Shown in pieces: positions 42,394-55,954 of a stretch of DNA of 64,000 nucleotides. Below the pieces are notes generated by a model. The model worked only from the letters and a program-made list of their open reading frames with translations, was not told the DNA's origin and searched no databases. The stretch covers positions 248,001 through 312,000 of the forward strand of contig SSBO01000007.1 in the NCBI GenBank assembly GCA_005281725.1. The letters run 5' to 3'. Made by a program: the position numbers and the translations under genes. Every line of letters begins with the position of its first letter. Position 1 is the stretch's first letter. This DNA comes from Wuchereria bancrofti (Eukaryota > Nematoda > Chromadorea > Rhabditida > Onchocercidae).

Positions 42394-45300
42394 ATGGCCG
42401 AAGATATTGATACGAAAAGTGAAACATCTAGTAAATCATCACCGACAGAACAAAGTGAAATGGTGGACAACCAACAACTCGAGCCAACAACAACATTCTT
42501 GGATATCTGCAAACAGTTAGATCCTAAAATAGATGAAGATTTCATTGAAAAAGCATGGAAACAGTACGATACTGTCGGAAAGCAATATGTCTTAGAGGTT
42601 TGTGTGGATGAATTTCGCCAATAAACATGTATTGCATTTTCGAATTTCACAATAACGGAAATATATGGTTTTGATTCTTGTTCGTATATTTTTTTTATTT
42701 TTAAGCTTGAATTTAATTAGCTGCATTAGATTCATTAAGTAATTATTAGAGATATCGGAACATTTTTTTCTGAAATATCTGAAAAGAACATTTTTCTTGC
42801 AGGGGAAACAATTAACCTGGTATGCTTGTGCTGTTTATCTTTCGATGTGGCAAGGGAGCCTACTTGAGAATGTTGTACCGAAGAAGTATTCGTTGGCTGA
42901 ACTTCTCAAAATTTGTAAACTCAGGTATTCTTATTTCATATATTATCTTCATTGGCAGTATTCATCATTCAGTATGTCTTGTTATCAAGCTGTAATGATG
43001 AATACAATTTACTAATCTAAGAGCACTTTACTAACCTACGAATATGTAAATTGGTGGGTCTTACTATTAGTGATGTATATGCCCCAGGGTGAAATGTTTT
43101 TTAATTGAGATTTGGTAGTTATGACTAAGATACTTAGATTGGATTAAACTCGTTAATGTTTCATTAAATGTAGTGTGCTTGAATTCTTCGACAAAGCAAC
43201 TAAATGGGTGGAAATGATTAATGGGCCGCGGCGCTTAAAGGATCATATCAGTCGAGTTCAGTCGTCCCTTGCAGTTGCAGCGGTTGTTTTTAAAAAATTA
43301 TTGCCAATCTTCCGGAAGATATTTGCACCACCGTGTAGTAATGAGAATGATGATGATGTGAAAGGTCTCAATTGCAAAAAGCTGTTTTCTTTGCTGTGGA
43401 CATTATTTATCGTAATGCGAAGTTAGTTCTTGGATCTTTGGTCGTTTAATTTCGTTTTGGTTTGATTTATGTTAAATATAGGGCATGATTTGGTTCAGAA
43501 ATTGAAAAAATGATGGGATTTTTTGATATTTTTAATTTTTTTTCTGTGAATAGAAGTGCTGGAAATGGTGATCATCCATAAATTTCAACTTAACTTTGGT
43601 GACATTGGATGGCAATAGATGTTCAAAAAGTTAGTAGTACAAGTTAAGTAAGCAATCTTAGTCTTTGAGCAAGTTGATCATCAAGTGGATAAAATGAGAG
43701 TCTGGCTCATTTGTACAAAACATCCGATTACTGAATGTCTAGATATATCATCACAGAAAATAATAGTCATACCTAGGCAATGAATGAACAAGGCTTGAAT
43801 TTACTTCTCGATATTTGCAAAAAAAATAATGTTTACAGAGCAGTTCAACAGCGATGACTTGATGAACAGTTTTCATCTTTTGCTTTGTACAGTTGACTTC
43901 ATCTTTCAAGATCTCCGACGCTCCGAAATGACTTCCTTATTGGATGGCGATTTTTGTAAGCTCTTTTTTCTTGAGTTTTGATGGTTTTATTGTCTTGGTA
44001 AATAGATTTTGATCTCGGTCATAATTATTGGCCTTTCATGCATTACGCTTATTAAGATATGTAATTGTTCTTTACGTAAATGCAGCTCATGCTTAGTATA
44101 TGTTTTGATTGCATCAAGAACAGTTATCAAGTGGTTTTAATAAGTAAATAATTATCGTTATTATATTGTCGACTATGTTTCTTTTTTCAGTAAATGCCGT
44201 TGATATGCAACAGGAAGAAGATTCTATACTGGAAACATTATGCCAGATTTTTGAAGGTGTTGTCTTGGATGCAAAACACTTTCGAACCCACTGTTGGCTT
44301 CCCAGAATGCGCAGAATGTCTGAAGAGAAAACAATAGAAGCAGGCGAAGATCTGACCAATTTTGCTGCTAATGAATTTATCAACAAGTATATATTTTAAT
44401 TACACCATTTGATTTGGATTCTATGAACCAAATTAAATTGTTTCGTGAAAAAATATACTTTGAAATGGTGTGGTCCGTTCCAAATTTCATGAAATATTTC
44501 CTAAAATACTTGAAGGCTTGCAAGTCTTTTGTTGGTATTTAGTAAACAAGCCAGCCTTCAAAAAAAGAGGTTTTTACAAGTCATTGGGTTTGACATGACT
44601 TTTTATATTGAATAAAGTTTGTATTTACCTTCTCAATTTTCTCTTCATACATATATTCTTTCTGCAGGAAAAAGTTGGATGGTATATATGAGGAACTGAT
44701 TGTGAAACGAGGTGAAATGGATGAAAGGATGTTTCTGCCGGCGGATATTTCTGTCGTTTTCGATGAAGCCTATGATGGTATATACAGTTAAAAAGATTGA
44801 AAACTAATGTAAAGCGTTACTTTTGCATCACAATTGAAGTGAAGAAGTAGAGGAAGAATTGAGTAGTTTTTCGTTTTGTTCCGTGTTTTTTTTTTGTCTA
44901 GGAAAAAGGAAAATTTTAAATGCGAAAACGAAGTCCCTGATATTCATGACTTTATGTAGTGATTCTTTATGACTAAAACGATCCATTGCTCTCTAATGAT
45001 TAATTATGATCATATTAAAAGATGAAAATATTGAGATTAAGGTACTGTTTTATGACTGGAAGAAGATTTTTGTACTGGAAGCTATCTCAGTTGCTTAATA
45101 AATTTATGTCAAATCAGTACTTTGGTTACTTGAACGCGGCAGCACATCAATATAAAAATATTAATTGACTAACCTAGGATCGCAGTGATCATCGAACAAA
45201 TGAGTTTTCTTTTTTTTGTAATCTTTATTTGTTTAATACATTTTAAATATTTCTGTGCTGAATTGGATCACTATTTCAGAATGTGCAGTGCAGCGTCTTC

Positions 45301-48300
45301 GGCGTTCAGAAGATGGCGACAATCTTGTTGATGCAGATATGTTGTTGCGCATAAGTACCCAAAGTTGTTTGGAGCGACTTCAAGATCAAAGGCAACAAAG
45401 GACCCCATTGAGTGGCCGAGGATATGTCATATCCGCGGAGCAGGTGCTTAGTTTTCTTTCATTTTTACTCGATTATTTAAGGTGAAGTTAGATAAGAACG
45501 GAATCAGACGGAATTTGCTTGTGATTTCACTGCGACACTACTTCAGTGTGACAGCATATGTACTGTACATAAGAAGTTTATGCTTTAAGGTTTGTATCAA
45601 GGGGTAGGCAAATGCATCAGAAATTACTCAGCGATTATTTAGGATAAACTTGAATAAGAACGGAATCACAGGCTGACTGAAACATATTTTAAGTATTATT
45701 GCATCTTCACATAATTTTTTTTTTTCATTTTCATTTGTTGTATTGTTCGTTTTATTGGTGATCATTTTAATGCATTGTATTGAAATTATTTTTTTCAGTA
45801 TTGTCCTGCTACACCGGTTTCCGCTTCACTTTATAATGCGTCGAAACTAGAAGTGTTACTTCAAGATAATTGGAGGAGATTGGATGCTGAAGTAGAGAGC
45901 ATTTTATGTCACAGCTGCCAAGATCCATTTGAGAAAGTTATGAATATTGGTAAATGTACTATAATTCCTTAAGTTTTGAAGTAAACTGAAATCATGAGGA
46001 AAAAGTTACTGTGAAATATTTGGATTGGTTAAAATAAGTAAAGCTTAAGAATTATTTTAAATATGCAAATCTCATACGAAAGAAATTTAAACATTTCAGT
46101 ATCTCAATTAAGTGAACGTTTGGAAGAAGTAGTAGAAAATGAAGCACAATTAGATGGAGCTGGCTATGATGCTTCATTTCGCCAAATGTTTGCTGTTCGA
46201 AAGAACAATACAGAATGTTTATTCTTCCGTTTCTTGCATAAAATAGCTCTTTCAGAAAAAGATCGTTTGGGAAGTGGAAGTATCGTTAAGCTAAGTGTGG
46301 GTCTTCTATATTTTATATATAATTTGGTGAAAATTATAAACTTGATACTCATTTCTAGTTACTTAAAACAACCTTATTTTTGTAATAATTTTTTTAATTT
46401 GAATTAGCGCTAAATAAAAGTTTTGTGATAACTAATTCAGCTATTTTGGCTACAGCGAAGTTTTTATTTTGTTGCTTTTTGATCTCTTTTATATTTAAAT
46501 AAGTTTATGTTTACCATCTTTAAAATGTAGTTCCAAGTATAACTAATGTAAATTCAAATTTTAATGAGGTTCATTGCTTTTCCAGATTTTACTTTGATCA
46601 GACAATATCCTATTATAGGCTGTATTGCTCAGAGAAGATTTCTTGAAGGCTTTGTACGTCTGTGCTTTGCAACTAGTCCTTTTTACATATGAAAGTGTGC
46701 GAGAATTTCCGTGGAGCCTGGAAATTATGCGACTGCCTGCTATACATTTTTACAAAGTTATTGAGCTAATTATACGAGCCGATTCTTCTTTATCGCGTGA
46801 AATGGTTAAACATCTCAATAAGGTATACGTTTTGCCATAATTGTCGTTTATTAAAAAGGCAGATTTTTCTGTAAAAAATCTTTTCATGCAGTTTGGAGTT
46901 CCTCTCAAAATATTCGGCATCGTAGTTCAGCTTTTATCCTGCGAAGTACTTCACCTGGATCATCTTTCAGTTTTATTTTTTTAAAAAGTAACTGCAGCAA
47001 AATGTCGTTTGCATTTGCAACATACAATTTCAATGATTCCTGAATATTTCTGCAGTCAGACGTATTTTGTGGAAAATAACATTTGATTTCGAAAATTATT
47101 TTGCATCGTCGTTGTAATTCTGTGTTTACAGGTTGAAGAACGTGTGTTAGAAGAGTTTGCGTGGAGTTTAGATTCACCACTATGGCCTAGCTTACATCGG
47201 CGAACCGATGGCGTACCATCAAGTCAAGCTGTTTCGTTAGAAACCGTCGAGGGTTACTCTGTGAGACAGCCATCTCTTTCACAACGTTATACCTTGTCAC
47301 CCGTCAAACCACTCGGTAAATTTTTTCAACGTTACACCCGTCAATTGGTATTTTTTTTTTTGATTTTGGTTTCATCCAGTAAAGTAATTTTGTTTTTCTA
47401 AACAGCAAAACGTCGACTTGAGTTTGATGACGATGACTCACCATCATGCATTGCTGCAAAACGGCGAGCTCCAGATGCTGAAAATTCAACACCAACATCT
47501 GCAACATTATTATTTTTCCGCAAGGCGCGTTTGTTTATTTTTGAAAATTGTTGTTTAACGAAGTTTCAAGGCGTGCACATAAAGTATTATTGAAAAGGGA
47601 AAAAATTTATATCATTCACTAAGTAATAGTAATTGTTAATTAAATTTGCCATGGTTTTTTTCTTTTTTTTTTTGAAATATGGTAATAACATTGTTTTTTT
47701 TTTTTTTTTGCTCTTTATAACGCAATCATGTCTAGGTATATTATTTGGCAGCAGTTCGCTTACGTGATCTCTGCGAACGAGTACGCCTTGATGAAAAAGG
47801 TCGTCAGCGAGCTTGGACTTTGTTTGAACACGTTTTGAGAACGGAAACATCCCTTATGGCTGGAAGGCATTTGGATCAAAACTTGATGTGCTGTTTATAT
47901 GTGGTAGCAAAAATTGGCCAGCAAAATATTTCTTTCCACGATATTATGTATCATTACCGCCATCAACCGCAAGCTGCTTCACGTGTATACCGGCGAGTTC
48001 TGGTGGAGAACACTTCGTAAGTTTCTAGATAGCAATCATATTTGGTTTGCTAAATTTTAGTGTTTATGAAGTATTTCAATTATCATTACTTTTTAGTACG
48101 ATAAGGAAGTTTCTTTTCTTTCTTCCAGTTTTCCACCGAAATAAATTTTCTATCTCTTCAGTGAAATAAGAAAAATGAAAATAAAAATTTCGCGAGAAAT
48201 TCACTGCTTTATCAAACTAAATTATTTGAACGGAAAAAATTCAGTTCACCTCCGATCATTTTGGATGATGGTGCTTCTCATGATTCTGTTGGTTCTGCAT

Positions 48301-49519
48301 CAGGGGACAAATTCCGTTCTGAATCGTCAGTTTCGGGAGCAGTTACTGGCAGTGGTACAGCAACACCAGAACATCAGAACGTGGAATATATTGATCTCAT
48401 CAAATATTACAATCACATTTTCATTGCTCATGTGAAATCTTTTGTGCAAAAATTGCAGCCGGGGATTGCAGAGGTTACTTAATCATTAACTGATAATGAT
48501 CTGTTTTTTCAGGCAAAGTATATATATACGCCACCGTCTAATACTATGTTGAAATCACTGGTCAATTTCTTTATTTCTTAGAGCGTATCTGCTTCTTTTT
48601 ATTTTCTCTTTATTTTCTACGATATAAAATATTCAATATTTTTAAGAAGGAATTTTTTCCTATGCTGTCGTTACTGAAAACTTTAGCATAGTTTGGCAAA
48701 AGAAATGTAATCAGAAGAAATTCAATGCATATATTGTAATATTTGTTTTATAGAGTGGTGTTTCTCTGTTATCAATTCCAGTGGTTCATTGTAATCGCTT
48801 GTCTCCTCAGAGGAGCGTATCTGATCGTATTACCGTTACACCAATGCCTACTTCATTGCCATCGTCACCATCACGACCATACAGATATATCTTTGATAAG
48901 ACACCAGTCAAAGTAGGTTCGAAAATTTTATTGAGTTTCAAAATATTGTATGTTACAAGATTTCATGAATGTAATAAAAAAGGGTTCATAAGCAAAATTT
49001 CCCGAATGGCAAAAGATCACAACGTTAGTAAATTATTAAATTTATTAAGCATATGTTGTTAGATACTTATAACTAAATGAAACATTGCAAGGACAAGAAA
49101 ACGAAGAGCAATTGCGTCTAGCAGCAGTTATTTTCGAAACTAGGCCGAATGATTCTGACGATTTAAAATCAAATACATACTTCATTATTTATTTGTTTAC
49201 TTGCGTAGTAAGTAGGTTCATTTCTTTGTGTTCACTCATGAATTTTTCTGAATTAAGTTAATAAGTAGGCACATCCCGATTATTAATAGCTTGACTGAAG
49301 GTAGTAATAAGTTACTGCTTCTTCTTAGGGTAAAAGGAAAAATCAGATTAAAAAGTGAATTTTAGTAAATATTTTCATATTGGAAATATGTTTTCTGTTT
49401 AGGAACTAAATTCAATTAATCTGATAATGCATAGCGCTGGTCGAACAATTCCTCAATTGTCTTCTGGTGGTTTTCAACAAGGTTCTTATCGCAATTTGGT
49501 CGCGCGTACGATATCTTGA
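42394..49519 (+). CDS. lin-35: Retinoblastoma-family pocket protein (lin-35 type)
   Basis: Sixteen exons give 933 residues: 42394-42597, 42803-42924, 43174-43421, 43839-43955, 44191-44386, 44668-44777, 45280-45443, 45799-45949, 46100-46296, 46619-46822, 47132-47315, 47406-47524, 47736-48016, 48245-48473, 48754-48912, 49403-49519. The N-terminal cyclin-like domain (AWKQYDTVGKQYVLEGKQLT, FNSDDLMNSFHLLLCTVDFI) matches RB/p107. Pocket A starts near residue 390 (CPATPVSASLYNASKLEVLL). Pocket B starts near 668 (LFFRKVYYLAAVRLRDLCERV ... RHLDQNLMCCLYVVAKI), the most conserved stretch. The spacer and tail carry S/T-P sites (LSPVKP, DKTPVKE) expected for cyclin-dependent kinase control. The pocket binds E2F/DP and LxCxE partners to repress cell-cycle genes; LIN-35 also acts in the DREAM complex and synMuv pathway. 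Length is close to C. elegans LIN-35 (961 as recalled). The intron after 47524 uses a GC donor. Confidence 0.95.
45465..45670. repeat. Diverged duplicated segment in an RB intron
   Basis: GATTATTTAAGGTGAAGTTAG...TAAGAACGGAATCA at about 45465-45508 recurs as GATTATTTAGGATAAACTTG...AATAAGAACGGAATCA at about 45624-45670, offset about 160 bp. The first copy begins just after exon 7. Confidence 0.6.
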
Positions 49520-51539
49520 TACTTGTGGTGATATTCTGGGTTAAAAAAGAAAAAAAAAGAGGATAGGTCGTTTGCCTACAGAACGTGTTATTTATTTCTC
49601 TAGTTTCCCGAAATATTCAAAGAAACATTTTGAGTTCGTAAAGAAAGAATGTAATCTCAAGATTTTGGTGTTTTGGAATATTTTCCAGAAATTTTCATGT
49701 GTTGTTTAGTTATTTTGTTTTTGAAGCGAAAGGGTTGTGGATTTCAAAAATGGATTAACTTAAATCTTCTGTGATGTGTTTCACTCCAACTTTAGGCTTG
49801 CAAGTTTTATTACTTTATTTCCAGTGTATACATTTCTAGTTTTTGGACCTTTTTTATGTCTTCCTTTTCCAATTTTTGAACCCTTTTTAACTCTGCTTTG
49901 TTTTACGTATTATTTAATTTTTGATATATATGTATATGTGTGTGTGATGAAGTAACTTTCATTTGATTTTGATTATAATTTTTCTACTTATGTCGAGTAA
50001 ATTCTGAAGCATTTTGCAATTTCCATATGAGACACATTTTAAATTACAAATTTCAAAAGAAAGATATGATTTAAATTCAAATGAAAGATCGAAATGTCTG
50101 CAAGTTTGTGCATAGTCGATGGGAGTTGCTCGCACCGACTGATAATATTTTTGCAGACGCATAGCAATTTTTGGAATGGGTTGGGCTACGTGTCAATTGC
50201 CATTTTTTGGATAAGAATGTAGGATGGAATGGACTTGAGTACGTGACTATTAACAATTTCAAGTGAGGACGGTGGCTATCGGTTGATTGGTCAGTCTGTT
50301 AGTCGGCTGGTATGGTTGATTGGTTGGTTGGTTCATTGGTTGGTTGCTTTGGTTGGCCACTTTTTGAATTGTTGAAGGATTTTTGACTGTTAACCAAGCT
50401 TTTCTTTAATTTCAATTTTGAATTAGTCATAATTGGTTTAAAGGGTGAAATGGACGAAGTGGGAAATAAAGCAATGAAAATTAGATTAGGAAAATTAATG
50501 ATATACCAGATAATTTCTAATAATCTAAAAGTGACTGATTAATTAGTTCATGAAGAAATGCTTCGTTTTTTTAGAAGCTCAAATGAAATTTTAAATTGAA
50601 AAAGTCCTTGTTTCATTTAGCTAACAATCATTTCGCTTTGATAAAAATAGTCCAAAAGTTATAAAATTTTTTTGAACATTTGAAAATCACTAAGTTCTTT
50701 TTTTCTGGAAATGTTTTAAATTATTGGACAAAGCGCATTTCAGCATTTTACACCAGTAGAAAAAGGACCAATTCCAGTCTCATCGAAGGTTCTCAATCTT
50801 TTTAATTTTCCAACAATTTCAAGGTATTCCCGCCAAACCCTATTTAAACATAAGTATTGTAGTGCTTACATAGTACTTGCCTGCCGTGTAAATTACGAAA
50901 GATTTTTCTTTGAAATTTCATTGAAATCCTAATAATCCTTTCGTATGCTTCATTTTAACTTAAATAGAAGTAGTATAGAAAAATATCTAATTTAGTGTTG
51001 ATGCTTTAATTATTTCATCAAAGTTCATTACTATTACGATGGCCTAAACATCTTATCCAACTAATATCGAAGTAAAGATAATTTGTTTTTCTCATCGGTC
51101 CGTATTAAAACAGAATGATCTAACAATTCACTTCGCTTATATTGGTTAGTTAGCAGTAGATGTGCCACTTTTTCTTTTTTATTAAAAAAAATTTATATTA
51201 GTATATGATGACAAAAAGAAGGTAATAAAAACACTTCCCAAATATATGGAATATTTCGAAGTTTGTTTTCAGTTCTTTCAAAAATTCAGAATGCTATTTC
51301 AGTAAAAAATTAGTATTTGAAACTACATGCGTGAAAGTTTTAAAAATTACTATTAGTTTAAAAGCTTGAGATCTCACACAGGATATTTTGAATTACGTAT
51401 TTAAATTTTCATTTAAACTTCTGTAGCTGTTTTTTGCCTCATAAATGAATTGAATAGTGTGCCTTATATCTTCGTGATACTTTTTTTTACTTGTTATTCA
51501 TGGGCAACAGAAATAATTTTACTGTATTCTTTCTGGATA
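49520..51539. other. Intergenic region between the RB and CPEB genes
   Basis: About 2 kb, head-to-tail between two plus-strand genes. The spacing is too long for a standard nematode operon of about 100-500 bp. It should hold the RB 3' UTR and the CPEB promoter. A TTGG tetranucleotide microsatellite lies at about 50300-50360 and a (TG/TA) run at about 49922-49945. No exon seen. Confidence 0.55.
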
Positions 51540-54500
51540 ATGGACAAATTGCAAGTAAAAGATGAGAACAAAATAAAGGTTCTAGAAGAGAAAGCGATGA
51601 CAAGCAAAATACCTGTTGCTGTTGCTGCGAAGATTCTTACATCTAAGAAAGGTAGGGAGAGATTTTCAAGGGCTAGGAAACCTACTTTGGATGTTCTTAA
51701 TTATTTTCTAATTCTTTCTCAAAATATAATTTCGTAGAGTTTAGATAAGCTAATGATAGTTGAGAAATGATTTTTATGTGATAAAAGCCAGCTGAAATGT
51801 TTTTTGGGCAAATAGTGTTTTTGCAAGATCTCAATCATATCTTGTTGGTTTTGACTTACTTAAGGACTGTGATAATGTATCCAAAAAAATTATGAATTTT
51901 ATTGTAAAAACCAATGTTTTCATTGAAGATGAATCTGAAATGAATTCTCTCAATTTCACCGACCAAAATCATAATATTTGTCTTGCTAACGGCAAGTCAA
52001 ACAATGCAAATATCCGCAAGACACACACTGGTACTGTTGTTACTGACACCATTACAAAAGCTGTTGCTAGTAATGTTGCTACAAGAAAAATTGGGAATTC
52101 AGGAGATTGTCAGGCGAACAGCGATAGAGACATCAGAAGATCAACAAAGGTTAGTGTATGCTATATGAGAATCACTTATCTTTTTTAAAACGACTTAAGT
52201 TAGTGTAAATCATATTGGTTAATGATTTCGCTTTTTTTTAAAAAAAAAAAAGTATTACCTTGCCACTCCTATGAACTCCTGGACTTGGCATTGTATTTTT
52301 AAATCTTCGTTTTTTACTAGCGTCAAAGGAAGGACTAATTCTTTTGAGAGAAGAGGAGAATGATATCTTAAGAAAGATTATTTATTTTATAGCCACTGGA
52401 TTTGATGATTATCGATACTCAGCCGGTACAGAAATCATGGCAAACAGTAATGACTGGACCCAATCAGCAATATCATCATCAGATTGTGGCACACATGGTG
52501 CAGAATGGATATTCGCCAACTTATGTGCAGGTTTTAAAATTCATTACTATCACTGTTAACAAATAGTAACCAATTTATGATTTGACCCACAGTGCTGAAA
52601 AGTTTACGGTAGTGTATTGCGTTCCAAATGTGATCGAAGGAAATTTATTTATGAAGAGTGTAAATACTAAGATTGCATACAATGTACTTAAATCTATTCG
52701 TTGTAGGTGAAAGTAGTGGTTCTTTAATACATGGATATGAGGAAATTTTGTTGCTTTTGCTTCAACAAGTTTGAGTTCTTGAAGATAGGATAAAATAAGG
52801 ATGCCATGGAACATCGGAAGTTTATTGTTGAGATTTGTCATGGCGAATCATTGCATTTGATAGAATACAATTAGGATGAATCTATAACCACATGTCATTG
52901 CATTTTAAGATGATGACAGCATCCGTGGTACGGTCACAGGTAACTGAAGCAAGTGTTGACTTCGAAATGCGACGTGAGAAACCTTGCTGTTGGAAGGGTG
53001 AATTACCACCTCGTAATTACTGTAATCCAGTGTTTTCTAGTAAAGTTTTCATTGGTGGTGTTCCATGGGATATTACAGAAGCCGCACTTCTTGACGTAAG
53101 TATTCTTAATTTCTACCAACAAATTTTTATTTTCGGTCGTAAATATAGGTTACCATTCTCATTTTCATTTTAACAAAACTTCATCAAATGCTGTTCTTAA
53201 AAGTGAAACAGGAGGCATTGTCACATGGTGGTTTAATAAAAGTGATTAAAAGCTTAACGGATGCCATTATCGAAAGGAATTCTAGATAAAAGCCGTACAC
53301 ATTCTTAACAAGTTTACTGAATTTTTCTAATTTTTTCAAAAATTCAGTCATTTTCGAAATATGGACCTTGCCGAGTGGAATGGCCTAGCAAAGAGTCGCG
53401 TCATACACGCATAAACCCACGACGAGCCAAAATTACTGGTTATGTGTATATGATTTTTGAAAATGATTGGGCGGTGAAAAACCTGTTGCAAGATTGCTCT
53501 CAGGAGTTTGGAACAGCTGGTGAATGGTATTTCAAATTGACAGCACGACGAGCCAATGGATTGGAAATCAGACAGGTATTTTTAAGTGTCCGGGCGAAAA
53601 ATCAGCTTGGCTACTTTTTCCAGTTATTCCTATTATTCCTAACTTTCAAAAATTTTCAAAAACTTTTCAATTGTATGATATTTATACCAGGTGCAAGTTA
53701 TTCCATGGGTGATAACAGATGCCTCGTATATTATCAATCCGAACGTTTCTCTGGAGCTTAAAAAAACGGTATTCGTTGGGGCTTTGCATGGCATGATTAC
53801 GGCGCAGGTGAGCTCTTTAACAAAATCAGATCACGTTTAGCTGCTGCTGAGAGGGAATTCGGTTCAGTTAGTCCTCGTACTTCTCATACTGAATTCGTTT
53901 TTCTTTCCGTTTATCGATTTCTGTTAAGGTTTTGTTCTCCATTATGAGAGATGTTTACGGTGATGTACTTTATGTTGCAATCGATACAGATCGTCAAAAG
54001 TATCCTATAGGTAAGTTATTCAGCATTTTAGAATCACGTGTGACTCTAAAATGCTTTCTAAAATGATTCTAAAACATCACGTGCGATGTTGCAAGCATCA
54101 CCGCGAAACCATGTATATTTCCACAAACTCATCTTGAAGAAATGAGTTTATTCTATATGAAAAGGTGAAGGTGAAGGTGAAGATGTTAGTCATATAGATA
54201 ACTTAGGGGTTTGTACGTGCAAGTGTTGTAAATGTAAATACTGAAGAAGGAAATAAACATGAATTTTATTATGTTGCTTATGATTACTAGTGTGTTTATT
54301 CTTATTCATGTCTAGGCAGTGCGCGAGTCACGTTTTCAACTCAGTCAGCTTACTTCCGCGCGATTGAATCCGGTTATCTTGAAATTCACACTTCGAAATT
54401 TACGAAAAAAGTACAGATTGATCCATTTCTGGAGGACGCTAAATGTTCACAATGTGAATGTGTTCAGGGTCCATATTTCTGCCGCGAAAAGAGCTGTTTT

Positions 54501-55954
54501 AAATATTTTTGTCTGCAATGCTGGGAGGTGAGAAAATTAAAAAATTTCCGACTTTCTTTGTTCTTGTCAATTCTTTGCTGTTCAGAAAACTATATTACTA
54601 AAATATTAATTCATTCAAATCCATGTTTCGATTTGAATTCACTCATTTCACTATAGGTTCGTCATGCACTGACTGGTCCATATGGCGGACACAAGCCTAT
54701 GATTCGCACACATCGTCGACCGGTGCAGTCAGAATCTTACATTGCTTACAGTGCTGCTAATTGTGCTGTTTCATATGACCCTCGCACTGTTTTATCGCAA
54801 CAATATTTTGGCACTTTTACATCTGAGATTGGGTATGCTACTGAAGTTTTTGTTATTTTTAACAATGATTAAATGTTAAAAACGAATTTACGCAACAAAT
54901 TGGAGATAGATTGGAGTCGTAACGAACATTTCCTGATATTTTTTAGATATATATATTTGATATGCAGTTGAACCTTGTCAGTGTGGCACTGAAAGTCAGT
55001 CATATTATACATTTACCTGAAAGAGTTTTGTGTGCAGATTCAGCTAATCTCAAACAGGAACATAGATTCAAAAACTCGGATTGAAATACTCAGTTAAAAT
55101 CACTTTAATTTTAACAGAAGAAATATATCTACTTCAGGATTCAGATGAACATTCGACCTCCGATTCCCGATCATATTGCAGAAATTACTCAACCTACAAG
55201 TGTGAAGCTGGCATTTAGACAGCCGACATATCTGTTGCCTACTTATTCCAACCAGTCTCTGAAGCAAGTGCAGGTAAGCTTAGTCTTTCGCTGCTGTTGT
55301 AAATAAGATTTGAAAGAGATAGCAAAAAAGCAATCTTACAAAGCTACTTTGTCAGTTGTACATAATAATCTATTTAGTTCCAGTTGTACATAGTCTACAT
55401 CACAAAATCTACATTACCGACTACTGGTGATTTCAGTTTATCCTGGATATCTTTTTCTTGATATAGCACTTCCATTTTAGGTTTGGATGCCTCCTGTGAG
55501 TCAACCTCCCATCTTTCCGCAAGAAAGCAAGCTGAAAGCACAAAATCTAAATTCATCCCGACTCACTCCATGCATTAGTTCAAACTTCTCCGAAAGTGTC
55601 AGTGGACACAATCACAGGTGAGGATCGTAAGGAATCCAGAAGTTGTCTTAAATAGTTGAAAATTTGCATTGGTGTCAATGAATATGCGTTAATTTCTTTC
55701 TGTCCTTTTTGATTTCTTTTAAAAAGGATCAAAGCAAATCTGGTTTAGATCATCGCCAGCTTGCGTTATTTTCATGGTAAATGATTCATTTCGTTTGTAG
55801 TTTAAGCAATGAAAAATTGCTAGATATGATCTTTTTTTATTTTTCAAGTGATTCATCTCTTCGTATGGAAAATATTGTTGACGACACATTATCTGCTGCA
55901 CCGATGTCATCAAGCCCCCCGAGCATTGAAATTGTTTCAACTAGTGCTCCATAA
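51540..55954 (+). CDS. cpb-3: CPEB-family cytoplasmic polyadenylation element-binding protein
   Basis: Exons 51540-51651, 51929-52149, 52393-52530, 52910-53095, 53348-53575, 53691-53807, 53929-54010, 54316-54527, 54657-54832, 55138-55273, 55481-55617 and 55849-55954 give 616 residues. The N-terminal 110 residues are polar and low-complexity, and the first acceptor (CATTGAAG) was chosen by phase, so the extreme N-terminus is less sure. RRM1 has [17 protein letters not shown] (RNP2) and [10 protein letters not shown] (RNP1), then [11 protein letters not shown] and [14 protein letters not shown]2 has [15 protein letters not shown] and [19 protein letters not shown]-specific zinc-binding ZZ domain follows ([36 protein letters not shown], then His residues). 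CPEBs bind U-rich elements in 3' UTRs and control poly(A) length and translation, mainly in germ cells. GVPWDITEA points to the CPEB1-type branch; the cpb-3 name also rests on its proximity to rnt-1, which I recall from C. elegans. Confidence 0.92.

Noticed and set aside
42394..55954. RB and CPEB genes as an operon
   Set aside because: They are about 2 kb apart, far beyond normal nematode operon spacing, and no SL2-type intercistronic signal was seen.
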